Source of the DNA: an uncultured Desulfobacter sp.
GTDB taxonomy: Bacteria > Desulfobacterota > Desulfobacteria > Desulfobacterales > Desulfobacteraceae
DNA: 64,000 bases
Direction: 5' to 3'
Assembly (NCBI RefSeq): GCF_963665355.1
Contig: NZ_OY762229.1
Coordinates: 5,306,001 to 5,370,000 of the forward strand
Shown here piece after piece: positions 41,493 through 51,133 of this stretch. The notes under the pieces are model-generated. The model was not told where the DNA came from, ran no database searches, and saw nothing but the letters and a program-made list of their open reading frames with translations. Numbering within the stretch: position 1 is the stretch's first letter; each line of letters opens with the position of its first letter. A program made the position numbers and the translations under genes.

Positions 41493-42806
41493 ATGAAAAC
41501 AATCCATATCGGCTTACTTGGATTCGGTGTAGTAGGGGCAGGCGTGGCGAAATTGCTCAAGGAGAAAAAAAATCTGCTTGAAGCCCGGATCGGTGCCTGT
41601 CTGAATCTTAAAACCATTGCTGACCTTGATATTACAACAGATCGGGGTGTCGACCTGACAGGCACACAATTAGTTACTGATGCGGCAACCGTCATTAATG
41701 ATCCGGACATTGATATTATTGTTGAGCTTATCGGCGGAGAAACCGTAGCAAAGAATTTTATCTTAAAAACCCTTGAAAACAAAAAACATGTGGTGACGGC
41801 GAACAAGGCGCTTCTGGCAAAGTTCGGTAATGAACTGGTCCATATTGCCGCAAACAACCAGGTTGATTTGGCGTTTGAAGCTTCCTGCGGGGGATGCATG
41901 CCTGTTATAAAAAGCCTAAGGGAATCTTTGGTCGCCAACGACATCCATGCCATGTGCGGCATTCTCAATGGAACCTGCAATTATATATTAAGCAAAATGA
42001 CCAGGGATGGCTCCCGGTTTGAAGATGCCTTAAAAATGGCCCAGGAACTGGGTTTTGCCGAAGCTGAACCATCCTTGGATGTAGATGGATATGATACGGC
42101 CCATAAACTTGCCATCCTAAGTGCCTTGGCCCATGGTATGGAAATCAATCTTGATGATATCCATGTGGAAGGGATACGGAACATAGGTCCGGCAGATATT
42201 GGATTTGCAGGTGAATTTGGCTATACCATTAAACTGCTTGCCATCGGGAAAAAACATGAAAATTATGTTGAAGCTCGGGTCCACCCCACCATGATTCCCT
42301 GTTCCAATCCATTGTCCCATGTGGACCATTCCATGAATGCGATTGCAATTGATGCAGACGCCACGGGACGAACCATGCTTTACGGTCACGGGGCTGGTAT
42401 GATGCCCACGGCTTCGGCTGTTCTTTCGGATATAGCTGATATCGCCAGAAACATCATCTCCGGCACCCGGCGCAGGGTCCCCACCCTTGGATATCCCCAG
42501 AAAAATATTCGAAAAATACCCATTCTTCCCATGACTCAGCTGTTCACCAGGTATTATCTTCGTTTTGAGGCCCAGGACCATCCTGGAGTTTTGTCGACTA
42601 TTTCAGGAATTCTGGGTGAAAACGACATCAGTATCAAATCTGTTCATCAGAAAGGGCGCAGTGCCAAAGGTCAGGTGCCCATTGTCATGCTGACCCACCG
42701 GGCAGAAGAAAGCAGGGTACAGGCCGCACTTGCCAAAATAGTTCAAACTGACTGCGTCGTGGGAAAACCCGTGGTCGTTCGTATTGAAGATGATGACACA
42801 GAGTAG
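41493..42806 (+). CDS. hom: Homoserine dehydrogenase
   Basis: A 437-residue enzyme that reduces aspartate semialdehyde to homoserine with NAD(P)H. Domains: nucleotide-binding GFGVVGAGVAK at the N-terminus, catalytic domain with ANKALLA, CGGCMPVIKSLRES and ILNGTCNYILSKM. The C-terminal ACT domain (from about residue 355, FEAQDHPGVLSTISGIL) is probably the threonine feedback site. The start at 41493 is preferred over an in-frame ATG 42 nt upstream because GGAGA lies 10 nt before it and the NAD-binding fold begins at once. It is followed by thrH. Confidence 0.94.
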   Translation: MKTIHIGLLGFGVVGAGVAKLLKEKKNLLEARIGACLNLKTIADLDITTDRGVDLTGTQLVTDAATVINDPDIDIIVELIGGETVAKNFILKTLENKKHVVTANKALLAKFGNELVHIAANNQVDLAFEASCGGCMPVIKSLRESLVANDIHAMCGILNGTCNYILSKMTRDGSRFEDALKMAQELGFAEAEPSLDVDGYDTAHKLAILSALAHGMEINLDDIHVEGIRNIGPADIGFAGEFGYTIKLLAIGKKHENYVEARVHPTMIPCSNPLSHVDHSMNAIAIDADATGRTMLYGHGAGMMPTASAVLSDIADIARNIISGTRRRVPTLGYPQKNIRKIPILPMTQLFTRYYLRFEAQDHPGVLSTISGILGENDISIKSVHQKGRSAKGQVPIVMLTHRAEESRVQAALAKIVQTDCVVGKPVVVRIEDDDTE

Positions 42807-42879
42807 TTGTTTATCCGTTTTTTGACGTATTCAGAACATATTGCAGCACCAATAAATTAAGATAAAAAGGGCTAAAGGA

Positions 42880-43485
42880 ATGAAAATACTTGTTGCAGAT
42901 CTGGAAGGGGTTTTTTTGCCCGAAATCTGGATCAATGTGGCGGAAAAAACCGGGATTGAAGAGCTTAAACTGACCACCCGGGATATCAGCGACTATGATG
43001 TGCTCATGACCAAGCGGTTGTCTATACTTGATGAGCATAATCTTACTCTTAAGGATATCCAGAACGTCATAGCAGGCCTTGACCCCCTTGACGGTGCAAA
43101 ACAGATGCTGGACTGGATCCGAAAACGCACACAGATTATTATCCTGTCCGATACTTTTGAAGAATTTGCAGGACCGCTTATGGAAAAGTTAGGCTTCCCG
43201 GCACTGCTTTGCCATAATCTGACTGTGGATGCATCAAACCGGATCACCGGATACAATCTGAGAATCGACAACCAGAAAGCAAGAGCCGTCAAAGCCCTCC
43301 AAGGACTAAACTACCATGTTATAGCTTTTGGAGATTCTTACAATGATACAGGAATGATCCTTTCAGCAGACAAGGGTTTTTTCTTTAAGCCCCCTGAATC
43401 CATTACCAAGGATTTTCCTGATATTCCCATTACCCATTCCTATGATGAACTCAAGGTCATGCTTACAGATCTTCTGGCGAACTGA
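42880..43485 (+). CDS. thrH: ThrH: phosphoserine / homoserine phosphotransferase
   Basis: A 201-residue HAD-superfamily enzyme. It closely resembles Pseudomonas ThrH, which dephosphorylates phosphoserine and can transfer the phosphate to homoserine, bypassing homoserine kinase. Seen: catalytic ADLEGVFLPEIW (nucleophile D7), TGIEELKLTTRDI, the RLSILDEH block, SDTFEEF and GDSYNDTGM. Placement right after hom supports a role in threonine synthesis. No thrB is visible nearby. The start is preceded by AAAGG. Confidence 0.9.
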   Translation: MKILVADLEGVFLPEIWINVAEKTGIEELKLTTRDISDYDVLMTKRLSILDEHNLTLKDIQNVIAGLDPLDGAKQMLDWIRKRTQIIILSDTFEEFAGPLMEKLGFPALLCHNLTVDASNRITGYNLRIDNQKARAVKALQGLNYHVIAFGDSYNDTGMILSADKGFFFKPPESITKDFPDIPITHSYDELKVMLTDLLAN

Positions 43486-44451
43486 ATGATAAATATTGAT
43501 GCATTTCAAAAATTGAGCGTGCTTGTCATTGGTGACTTAATGCTTGATGAGTACCTGTGGGGTCGGGTTGACAGGATCTCACCCGAGGCTCCTGTGCCGG
43601 TAGTGGCAGTGGAAAGAGAAAACTATACACTGGGTGGAGCCGGCAATGTTATCAACAACCTTTCAGCCATGGGGGCAAAAGTTTTTGCCATGGGGGCCGT
43701 GGGTACGGGACAAGCCGGTCACAATGTTCTGAAAATGCTTGAGTCGTTGGGGGTTGATGTCACAGGGGTGATCAGTGAGCCAGATCGCCCCACAACGCGA
43801 AAAACCCGAATCATAGCCTCCAATCAGCAGATGCTTCGCATTGATAGGGAGGTTAAACATAAGATCAGCGCTCATACACTTGAGGTATTAACTGGCGTTA
43901 TGGCTGGATATATAAGGAAAATGGATCTTGTTATAATATCAGATTATGATAAAGGCCTTGTTACCCAAGAACTTGTTGGCCGTGCTACCGATCTGGCAAA
44001 AAAGGCAAGGGTAATAACCCTGGCAGATCCTAAGTCCATGGATTTCTCCAAATACAAGGGCGTAACCATTTTGACCCCTAATAAGAAAGAGGCTGCTATC
44101 GCAGCCGGAATGCAGCTTCAAACCCCCGCAGACATGGAAAAAGCTGCAGCAAAGATCATGGAACAGACAGGGCTTGATAAGCTTCTGATTACCTGCGGAA
44201 AATCAGGTATGATTCTCTATGAAACAGGAAAGCCCGCTGTCTCCATTGCATCCAAAGCAAGGCAGGTTTTTGATGTATCCGGGGCCGGAGACACGGTTAT
44301 CTCACTTTTGGGCCTGGGGTTGGCCTCTGGGGCCGAATTTGAAACAGCAGCCTGGTTGGCCAATTTAGCAGCCGGTATTGTTGTAGCCAAAGTCGGAACC
44401 GCAACACCTTCAATTGACGAACTAAAACAATGCATTACAACAAATGTTTGA
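43486..44451 (+). CDS. rfaE1: D-glycero-beta-D-manno-heptose-7-phosphate kinase (RfaE domain I)
   Basis: A 321-residue PfkB-family kinase that phosphorylates heptose-7-phosphate at C1 in the ADP-heptose pathway for lipopolysaccharide core. Seen: GDLMLDEYLWGRVDRISPEAP at the N-terminus, LGGAGNVINNL, and the active-site VSGAGDTVIS with its catalytic aspartate near residue 262. It lacks the C-terminal nucleotidyltransferase domain of bifunctional HldE, so a separate RfaE2 is expected elsewhere. Its ATG follows the thrH stop with no gap, implying coupled translation. Confidence 0.93.
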   Translation: MINIDAFQKLSVLVIGDLMLDEYLWGRVDRISPEAPVPVVAVERENYTLGGAGNVINNLSAMGAKVFAMGAVGTGQAGHNVLKMLESLGVDVTGVISEPDRPTTRKTRIIASNQQMLRIDREVKHKISAHTLEVLTGVMAGYIRKMDLVIISDYDKGLVTQELVGRATDLAKKARVITLADPKSMDFSKYKGVTILTPNKKEAAIAAGMQLQTPADMEKAAAKIMEQTGLDKLLITCGKSGMILYETGKPAVSIASKARQVFDVSGAGDTVISLLGLGLASGAEFETAAWLANLAAGIVVAKVGTATPSIDELKQCITTNV

Positions 44452-44510
44452 ATTCGATAAAAATTTAACTTGACTCAAAAATGTCTTTGCTCTATATTAT
44501 TTAATGTTGT

Positions 44511-44587
<77 letters not shown>

Positions 44588-44700
44588 AGTATATCAAGGC
44601 TCTCAGCGGTTACGCTGGGAGCCTTTGTAGTTTTGGTTCCATGTTGACTTGAAAAATATCACTGCAATGTAAGCGCTTAATAAACCGCACCTTGTCTGGG

Positions 44701-44808
44701 GAGGCTCGTTATGCGATATGAGGAGGACCGGCAAGTTTGGTCTTGTCGAGGTGTTGAGGTAACAAAGCTTTGTAATCATCCTCGGTCATAGCATCGGGGA
44801 GTTTTTCC
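44701..44808 (-). pseudogene. C-terminal relic of a transposase (possibly IS66-like)
   Basis: On the minus strand an open frame abutting the IS end reads KLPDAMTEDDYKALLPQHL and stops at TAA. This resembles the C-terminal tail of IS66-type transposases, but the identification is weak. It is cut by the insertion of the neighbouring IS at 44809. Confidence 0.35.
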
Positions 44809-46326
44809 GGGTGTGTCCCACCTTTTACATAAGATGAAATTTTAATCTAAAGTAAATTCTATTTGACGCGGTGGCGAACAATTATCATTTTCCAATATAG
44901 ACCTGAATGAGGAAAAGATGATAAAAATGCCTGTAATAATACAAAGTCCGTTCAACTCTGCCGTTGTGGAAGCAAATCTGGATATATTCACCCGTTCATA
45001 TACTGAAGAAGAGAATACAATTATAGAATTTGATATGAGGAAGCGGGATTGGCAAAAAGAAGCTGGTATAAGTCATGATGTTTATTGGCCCCCAAAGACA
45101 TATAATGTAGACATACACGAATTTTCAGTATTTCATAATCCGATTGTTTACCGGTTTATATCAGCTCAGGCCTGGTATTATGATGACCATAACAGACAAA
45201 TCTGGTTTACCCCGAACATCAGAGAGGTATCAGCACAACAACATGTAAGCAGAGGTGTGTTGCGTTTGGCATGTTTTCTGGCAGTTATCTGCGGAGTCAG
45301 TCTGAGGAATATTGCAACAATATTCACAGTTTTGTTTCGGATTCCTGTAAGCAAGTCGTCTGTGAAAAGGTGGATTGACACAATCGGAAGCAGCCTTCCT
45401 TCGGAAGAGGAAATTTTAAAACAACTTCTGGAACAAAAAAAAATCAGATCAGTGTCATATTGACGGTTATTATCCCATGGGAACCAACAATTGTGTGATG
45501 GTTCTAAAAGATGAGTCGGACCGTATTCTTATTACTTATGAAGCCGCTTCGGAGAATGCTGATGATGCCCTTGCATTTTTACAAAATATAAAAAATTGCG
45601 GAATGACAGTTACTTCGGCATTCTCAGATTATTCAGACAGCTATGTGAAAGCAATCAGAGAGGTATTTCCTGATGCTAAATTTCAGGCTGATCATTTTCA
45701 TACGGCGAAAAATATATGGAAACATCTAAAGAAATCCCTTCTGGAATATAGAAGAAACCTGAAAGCGGAAGGTGAAAAAAATAAGGATGAAGATATGCTG
45801 GAAATTGCCTCAGAACTTTGGAAAATGCGATGGGTATTATTAAAAAAGCCTTCCAACTTGACTGAAAATGAACGTGAAAAGATAGAAGCGCTTGAAAAGA
45901 TAGACAGCGGCTTTATTTCAACATTTCGTTCCATAATTGATCAGATTGTAAATATTTTTGATCATTCAAATACGGATACTCAAGCAAAAATCAAACTGAA
46001 GAATTTAAAAAATCAGATTGAAAAACTCGAAAGCAGTTACCTGGGTAAGATAACGAAGTTTTTTTCTGATCACTGGGATGCTGCCATGCAGTATTTGAAG
46101 AAAAAAGGGTTGGCCAAATATCGGCGCTCCTCAAATTCGGAATCGGGTATGAGGCTTCTTAGACGTCTGGAAAAAAATCACGACGGCATAAGGTCAGTGG
46201 AAACACGAAAACACTATATAAAAATTTACCAGGCAATAAAATATTTGTCGGCTGATGTTACTGAGTTCATAAATTCAGGGACAGAAAAAATCTATATAAT
46301 GGATATGTAAAAGGTGGGACACACCC
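44809..46326 (+). mobile_element. Insertion sequence with 22-bp perfect terminal inverted repeats
   Basis: A 1518-bp element bounded by perfect 22-bp inverted repeats (44809-44830 and 46305-46326; ends GGGTGTGTCCCACC). It holds one transposase split into two frames. No clear target-site duplication is visible at the flanks. A truncated, inverted end of the same element occurs at 49995-50104. The family is uncertain; protein layout suggests an ISL3-like DDE element. Confidence 0.8.
44918..46310 (+). pseudogene. DDE transposase of the 1.5-kb IS, frameshifted at a 9-A tract
   Basis: The first frame (44918-45463, 181 codons) covers an N-terminal region with RRGVLRLACFL-like helices and a helix-turn-helix. 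It ends at TGA just after a run of nine A (45435-45443). The rest, including DQCHIDGYYPMGTNN with the first catalytic aspartate, DYSDSYVKAI and FQADHFHTAKN, is in a second frame that continues to 46310. Joining needs loss of one A (or gain of two). It may be a decay mutation or transcriptional slippage, as known in some IS families. The two halves together would give about 460 residues, a normal transposase size. Confidence 0.65.
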
Positions 46327-46555
46327 GAATTTCTTGGCAAAGTCATCCTCTTTGAGATGCTGGATTAGATCTCGTGCGGAATCGTGTTCCTCAAGGCGAA
46401 AGAACAACAATGCATGGAGTTGATCTTCAAAAGTCAGTTGCAATGGACGATTCCCTTTTGATTCGAGTATCGGGGCACCTGGAAGAATGGATTGCAATGC
46501 CGAAATATAGTGTAAGATTGAGAGTCAAAGTGCATCTTGTTGAGGTCGGATAATC
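46327..46555 (-). pseudogene. N-terminal relic of an IS4-like transposase
   Basis: On the minus strand LQSILPGAPILESKG, LTFEDQLHALLFFRLEE and DSARDLIQHLKEDDFAKKF are readable and look like the N-terminus of an IS4-family transposase. The frame is cut off by the IS end at 46326, so the gene was broken before or by that insertion. No catalytic residues remain. From 46556 to about 46828 I see nothing but AT-rich sequence. Confidence 0.5.
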
Positions 46556-46828
46556 GCATTTTTATAGAATGCCTTGTTATAATAATAGGTTACAACAAGA
46601 CACGAAAATCTACCTTATTGACTTGTCAAGTAAAAAATGATTTTTTTGATTTTTTTATCCATGCAATTTCCTAACCGGACACCACTGCAAAAAACTCGAA
46701 CATCGAGAAATATGAAGTTAAAAATAAAATTTGGCAAGAAAGTAAATCTCTGCATTATCAATAGTGCCAAAAATCGGAAAAATAAAAACACCTAAAATGC
46801 GATTTTTTAGACACCCCAATTCTGTACC

Positions 46829-47758
46829 GTTGCCTATACTGGTCAGTTTTTTGATATGCACCATCGACCGGGGAATGTCCATAACTCCAATGGTGCTGCT
46901 GAATTTATGAAAGACTGCTTTTATCACATGCGCTCCCAAGTTCCGGGCTGCATCCTTGAGGCACGCATGGACTGGGCATTTTTTAATCAGGATATCATTT
47001 CGCTGATGGCAGTCCAAAAGGTCCGCTTCACGGCCTCCGTTCCCTTTGCAAGATTCACGGAACTCAAGAAGCTCATAGAGAACTGTGATTCTTGGACAGA
47101 CATTGAGGATCAATGGTCCTTTTTTGAAACTCAGTGGAAGCCTAAGTCCTGGGATACGGAATTTCGATTTGTATTCACCAGAAAGAAATATAAAACAGCA
47201 ATCAAAGGACCTCTCCAATTAGATTTGTTTGAACCGGTAGACCGTGAATACCAATACAAAGTCGTTGTGACTAACGGCCATGGGCCGACCTGGTCTCTCA
47301 ACACCCAGGCCCAACCCACAACAAAACATGAAAGTAACTCAGCAGCTTATTGGTACTTTCATATAAATAAAACGGGGGCTGCAGAATCAGTTGTGTTGTT
47401 TCATAATGGTCGTGGTTCTCAAGAGGCAATCTTTGGCAATGCAAAAAGCGATACTGCTCTCAGCGTGATTCCATGTAAGAGGCTTGTTGCCAACCAGGTG
47501 TTCACCCTATCATCAATGATGGCGCACAATTTTTCTCAAGAGATGCAAATGATTGCCCATCCCGCATCCCATGGGACATTTCCCAAACGTCCATCGGCAT
47601 GGAAATTCCAGAAATTGGATACGATTAGGCACCGCATTACTTAAAAGGCCGGGCTTTTCACCAGACCAGGCGGCAGGCTGACGTTGACAATGAATTCGAA
47701 CCAGGCTGTGAAAAAAGATTTACTGCATTTCCTTGAAGCCATGCAGAAGGCTGCCTGA
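46829..47758 (+). pseudogene. IS1380-like transposase relic containing an in-frame repeat
   Basis: Open frame with TGQFFDMHHRPGNVHNSNGA at the start, matching the first third of IS1380 transposases, and LARFTELKKLI-like and FHNGRGSQEAIFGNAKSD segments further on. It ends with MMAHNFSQEMQM. The N-terminal part (including the first catalytic aspartate region) is missing. A 96-bp dispersed repeat (47269-47364) is inserted in frame between VVVTN and NKTGAAE. A TAA at 47642-47644 interrupts the frame, which then continues as KAGLFTRPGG to TGA at 47756-47758. Non-functional. Confidence 0.7.
47269..47364 (+). repeat. Dispersed structured repeat, copy B
   Basis: A 96-bp sequence matching copy A at 17746-17853 (opposite strand) over GACTAACGGC, ATGGGCCG, CCTGGTCT, TCAACACCC and CATGAAAGT. 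It ends ATTGGTACTTTCATAT. The terminal ATGAAAGTA/TACTTTCAT stem is perfect here. It lies in frame inside the IS1380-like transposase and adds 32 codons. Confidence 0.65.
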
Positions 47759-47817
47759 AAGATAAGAACTTTTCCAACGATTTTTTAAAACGTTGGGGTT
47801 AAATCACCATTTAGCAC

Positions 47818-47846
47818 TTGACTTTCACCGTTATTCCCATTTATAG
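47818..47846 (+). promoter_or_regulatory. Probable cspA promoter
   Basis: TTGACT (47818-47823) and TTATAG (47841-47846) at 17-bp spacing lie about 115 bp before the cspA start. This leaves a leader of around 100-110 nt, as in cold-shock genes whose 5' UTR controls translation. A hairpin CCAACG/CGTTGG lies further upstream at 47774-47796. Confidence 0.45.
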
Positions 47847-47960
47847 CTATGACATCTCTGTTTCAAGTTCAGCACAAGTATTTAAAATGCAAATTCCCCC
47901 AACAGGATCAGAATGGCTTGAAACTCATTTTTTTTATTTCCATTACAGGAGATCGCCAAG

Positions 47961-48164
47961 ATGGCTACAGGTAAAGTGAAATGGTTTAATGACTCAAAAG
48001 GTTTTGGCTTTATCGAACAAGATGATGGAGGGAAAGATGTCTTCGTGCATCATTCTGCTATCAATAAACCAGGTTTTAAATCCCTGAAAGAAGGGGAGCG
48101 TGTTTCATTCGATATTGAACAAGGGAAGAAAGGTCCTTCTGCAGTAAATGTAACCGCTCTATAG
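47961..48164 (+). CDS. cspA: Cold-shock protein (CspA family)
   Basis: A 67-residue RNA/ssDNA-binding OB-fold protein. Seen: [19 protein letters not shown] with RNP1 (KGFGFI), RNP2 (VFVHHSAI) and the [15 protein letters not shown] end. A good AGGAG precedes ATG by about 10 nt. It is intact while both neighbours are decayed transposons. It may be a cargo gene or a chromosomal gene surrounded by insertions. Acts as an RNA chaperone in the cytoplasm. Confidence 0.95.
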   Translation: MATGKVKWFNDSKGFGFIEQDDGGKDVFVHHSAINKPGFKSLKEGERVSFDIEQGKKGPSAVNVTAL

Positions 48165-48318
48165 TCAGCGGTATGACCTGTTAAAAAGTTCCCGGACGGA
48201 AAATTGTTTGGGAGCTTCCTCCTTTATAAAATTCATCTCGTGATATGCGGCGATTAATGGCGGTTTGATCATTTTTGATTAAACATTCTCCAGTAAATTT
48301 GTATTACGCTGCAATATG

Positions 48319-49812
48319 TACTTGAGTTTTCGGAAAACAGTTAAAGACAAAAGAATCGAAGAATGAAATAATATGAAGGTTATTATTCAATTAAGGAGTT
48401 ACGGGTGAATATACCGTGTGCCTGCAAGCCAGCCTTCATAATTACCGGATTCTCATTTTTAAAACCCGAGCTTACTAATATCCAGTTCCAAAATTTGACG
48501 CTGATTGCATCAGCTTTGATTCTCGGGGCAAAATTCAACCTTACCGAAATCAGTCGAATGTGGCTGAAGCAAAAGAGCATATCTGCGCTGTCGGAATTTT
48601 TATCAGACAGCAAATTTTGCACCATCGAAATGCAGCGCCTGCATTTGCTGAACATGCGCAATACCTACAAGATTGTCAAAGGTAACTTTTTGATTGACGA
48701 CACCATGAAGCATCACACCAAATTTTGCAAATGGATACACGGTGTGCAAGTACTGTTTGACCATGCTTTGGGAACCAATTTGAGAGCCACATGTATTGTG
48801 TTCTTGTACTACAGTGATGGTAAATCAGTCAAATTTCCGATTTGCCACCGGATATTTTATCAAAAGAAAAGTCTCATGCCGTGGCGTCGAGGCAAAGATA
48901 TCGTGCATAAAACCAAAAATGAGCTGGCGATTGAAATGCTGAAATGGGCAATTGACAATGGATTTCCTAAATGTACGGTTTTGGCTGATTCATGGTTTGG
49001 CGTAGAACCCTTTATTAAAGGATTAAAGCGTTTAAAATTGCATTACGTCATTGAAATCAAAGCCAATTTAAATGTCAACGTGGCGTGCCAAAAACCCAAA
49101 TTGACACCAAAGGGCAGGCTATGCAAGCATCAATTCGATTCGGTTAATATCGTTGAATTTTTTACAACCGTCCTTGCCGGTCATGTCTGTGGGCTTGGAG
49201 CCGACAGGGATGAGGGAAAACAACAAAAGATTTTGTATCACACCAAGATTGCCAATATTAGGCTCAACGCGATATCGGGAAAGCATCGTTTGGTAGAAAG
49301 TTTTGACCCCACCACAAAGACCTCAAAATATTTGTTAACAGATCAACTCACATAGGAAGCCACCAAGATAATATCGATCTATGATTATCGTTGGGCAATC
49401 GAGGAATTTTTCAGGAATGCTAAGCAACTAACGGATATGGAGGGAGCCACTGTCAGGAGTGAACAAGGTGTAACAATATCGTTATACCTGGTGTCCTGGA
49501 TTGACTCCCTCCTCCATCTTGAGAATTGGAAGCAAAGCGTTGCTGGGAAATTGACAAAGGCACCATAACGGTTCCTTCGATAGTCCGTCGTGCGCAGTAT
49601 GAGAATCTTAAGGCTCTTTTGGAGAAGCTTGAGACTGATAAACATTTTGTGAAACGTTGGCTTTGAGTTGAAAAAACGCGTATGAACAGAACAAGGAAGA
49701 AGCGTTATGAGTTAGTGAATTTGGACGATGCCGGACTACAAACTGCAGCTTGACAAACAAAAACTGGAGTTTTTTTCAAAATATCAAGATAAAAAATCCG
49801 AAAACTCAAGTA
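48319..49812 (+). mobile_element. Decayed IS (IS701/IS4-like) with short inverted ends
   Basis: Inverted ends TACTTGAGTTTTCGGA (48319-48334) and its complement (49797-49812) bound a 1494-bp element containing a broken transposase gene. Target duplication is not evident. Confidence 0.6.
48405..49666 (+). pseudogene. IS701-like DDE transposase with nonsense and frameshift mutations
   Basis: Residues from ITGFSFLKPELTNIQFQNLT onward are transposase-like. The DDE residues can be placed: LIDDTMKHH, VLADSWFGVEPF and YRWAIEEFFRNAK. A TAG at 49353-49355 separates the first 316 codons from the last catalytic block. The frame then runs to TAA at 49566-49568, and the C-terminus (TVPSIVRRAQYENLK) continues in another frame to TGA at 49664-49666. 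Two disabling changes make it a pseudogene. 49813-49994 shows nothing identifiable. Confidence 0.7.
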
Positions 49813-49994
49813 TGTATTAAAGTAAAAATTCGCTCGAATCGAAATATGGGATTGATATATCCATCCCCCTTTATTCCCATTAAAGATATGAACTTAGCAC
49901 GCTAAAGCGCGGGTTTTTACTCCCCTACAAATTGCATGGTTTCTTGATTGCAACCAGGGCACCCTAAAACCGGCATAAAGCCTTCATAATATAT

Positions 49995-50104
49995 GGGTGT
50001 GTCCCACCTTTTACATATCCATTATATAGATTTTTTCTGTCCCTGAAATTATGAACTCAGTAACATCAGCCGACAAATATTTTATTGCCTGGTAAATTTT
50101 TATA
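49995..50104 (-). mobile_element. Solo terminal fragment of the 1.5-kb IS
   Basis: 110 bp match the right end of the IS at 44809-46326, inverted, with about one mismatch (CTGAAATTAT against CTGAATTTAT), then diverge after TTTTTATA. The outer end GGGTGTGTCCCACC is intact. The rest of the element is gone. Confidence 0.75.
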
Positions 50105-50209
50105 GGGCTTGATCATAACTTCGGCCAAGAAGTATGTCCTCATAAAGCTTAAAAATGAAAGATAGAAGAAAAAAATGTAGATAAAATTAGCCCGGTCTGT
50201 GAATAAATA

Positions 50210-50986
50210 ATGCGCCAAACAAAAATTATTCACAGAAAGGATCAAGAAAACCCGGACATGACATCTACATACGCTGAATCTTCTCATAATGCAAATATCA
50301 AGACACAATGGTCCAGAGATGAAGTATCTATGAAAATTATAGATTTTGAGAGCCGTAAAGGAAAACTCAGTCAGCGTGAGTTTGCAATGGATGTCGGCGT
50401 TCCCCGCACAACTTTACAAAACTGGCTCAACCGGATGGATAATATCGATGAGGCTCCGGCGATAGTCGCTTTTTTCGAAAGTCCGGCAGGTGTGAAATTT
50501 TTACATACCTTGATTCAGGCCCTCCATTTTGAATTCACCAAGGTGGGATGCGCCAGCATCCGTAATATTTGCAATTTCCTTAAGTTAACCCGGTTATCAA
50601 GTTTTGTGGCGGCATCCTACGGCACACATCAAAAAATTTCAAATCAAATGGACACCCAAATAGGCCGGTTTGGTGATATGGAACAAGCGCGTCTTTCACT
50701 GCTTATGCCCAAAAAACGGATCTCCCTATGTGAAGATGAAACCTTTCATCCTCAAGTCTGCCTTGTGGCTATTGAGCCGAATTCCAAATATATTATTCTT
50801 GAAAAATATGCCAAGGACCGTTCCGGAGCCACTTGGAACCAAGCTGTGAGAGGAGCACTTGGCAATCTTCCCGTCAAGGTCATTCAAAGTACGAGTGATG
50901 AGGGAAAGGGATTGATCCATCATGTGACGAAAGGCTTGAACGGTCATCATTCTCCGGATTTGTTTCATGTAATGTATGGGATATGA
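50210..50986 (+). pseudogene. Truncated transposase with N-terminal helix-turn-helix
   Basis: The frame covers a helix-turn-helix (RKGKLSQREFAMDVGVPRTTLQNWLNRMD), then a region with LCEDETFHPQ and CLVAIEPNSKYIILEKY, typical of a less common transposase group. The frame stops just after DLFHVMYGI, where homologues continue with a long helical domain. Broken ALAEAKKNNQ-like codons remain downstream near 51040. I judge it truncated by the IS91-type insertion. The true start may be the ATG at 50258. Confidence 0.5.
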
Positions 50987-51133
50987 TTTTAAACCGATAA
51001 GAACGGCTTGCGCCTGTGGAGAGGCGCAAAGGTAGCGTTGCCTTGGCTGAGGCTAAAAAAAATAACCAATTATGCCATAGTACCTGTGCCCTCCTTTTTA
51101 TATTGAGGCCGGGTTCTTGCCAAATTTCAAATT

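Noticed and set aside
46718-47218. 166-codon minus-strand frame over the IS1380-like relic.
   Set aside because: Shadow of the transposase frame on the other strand, which has recognisable IS1380 motifs.
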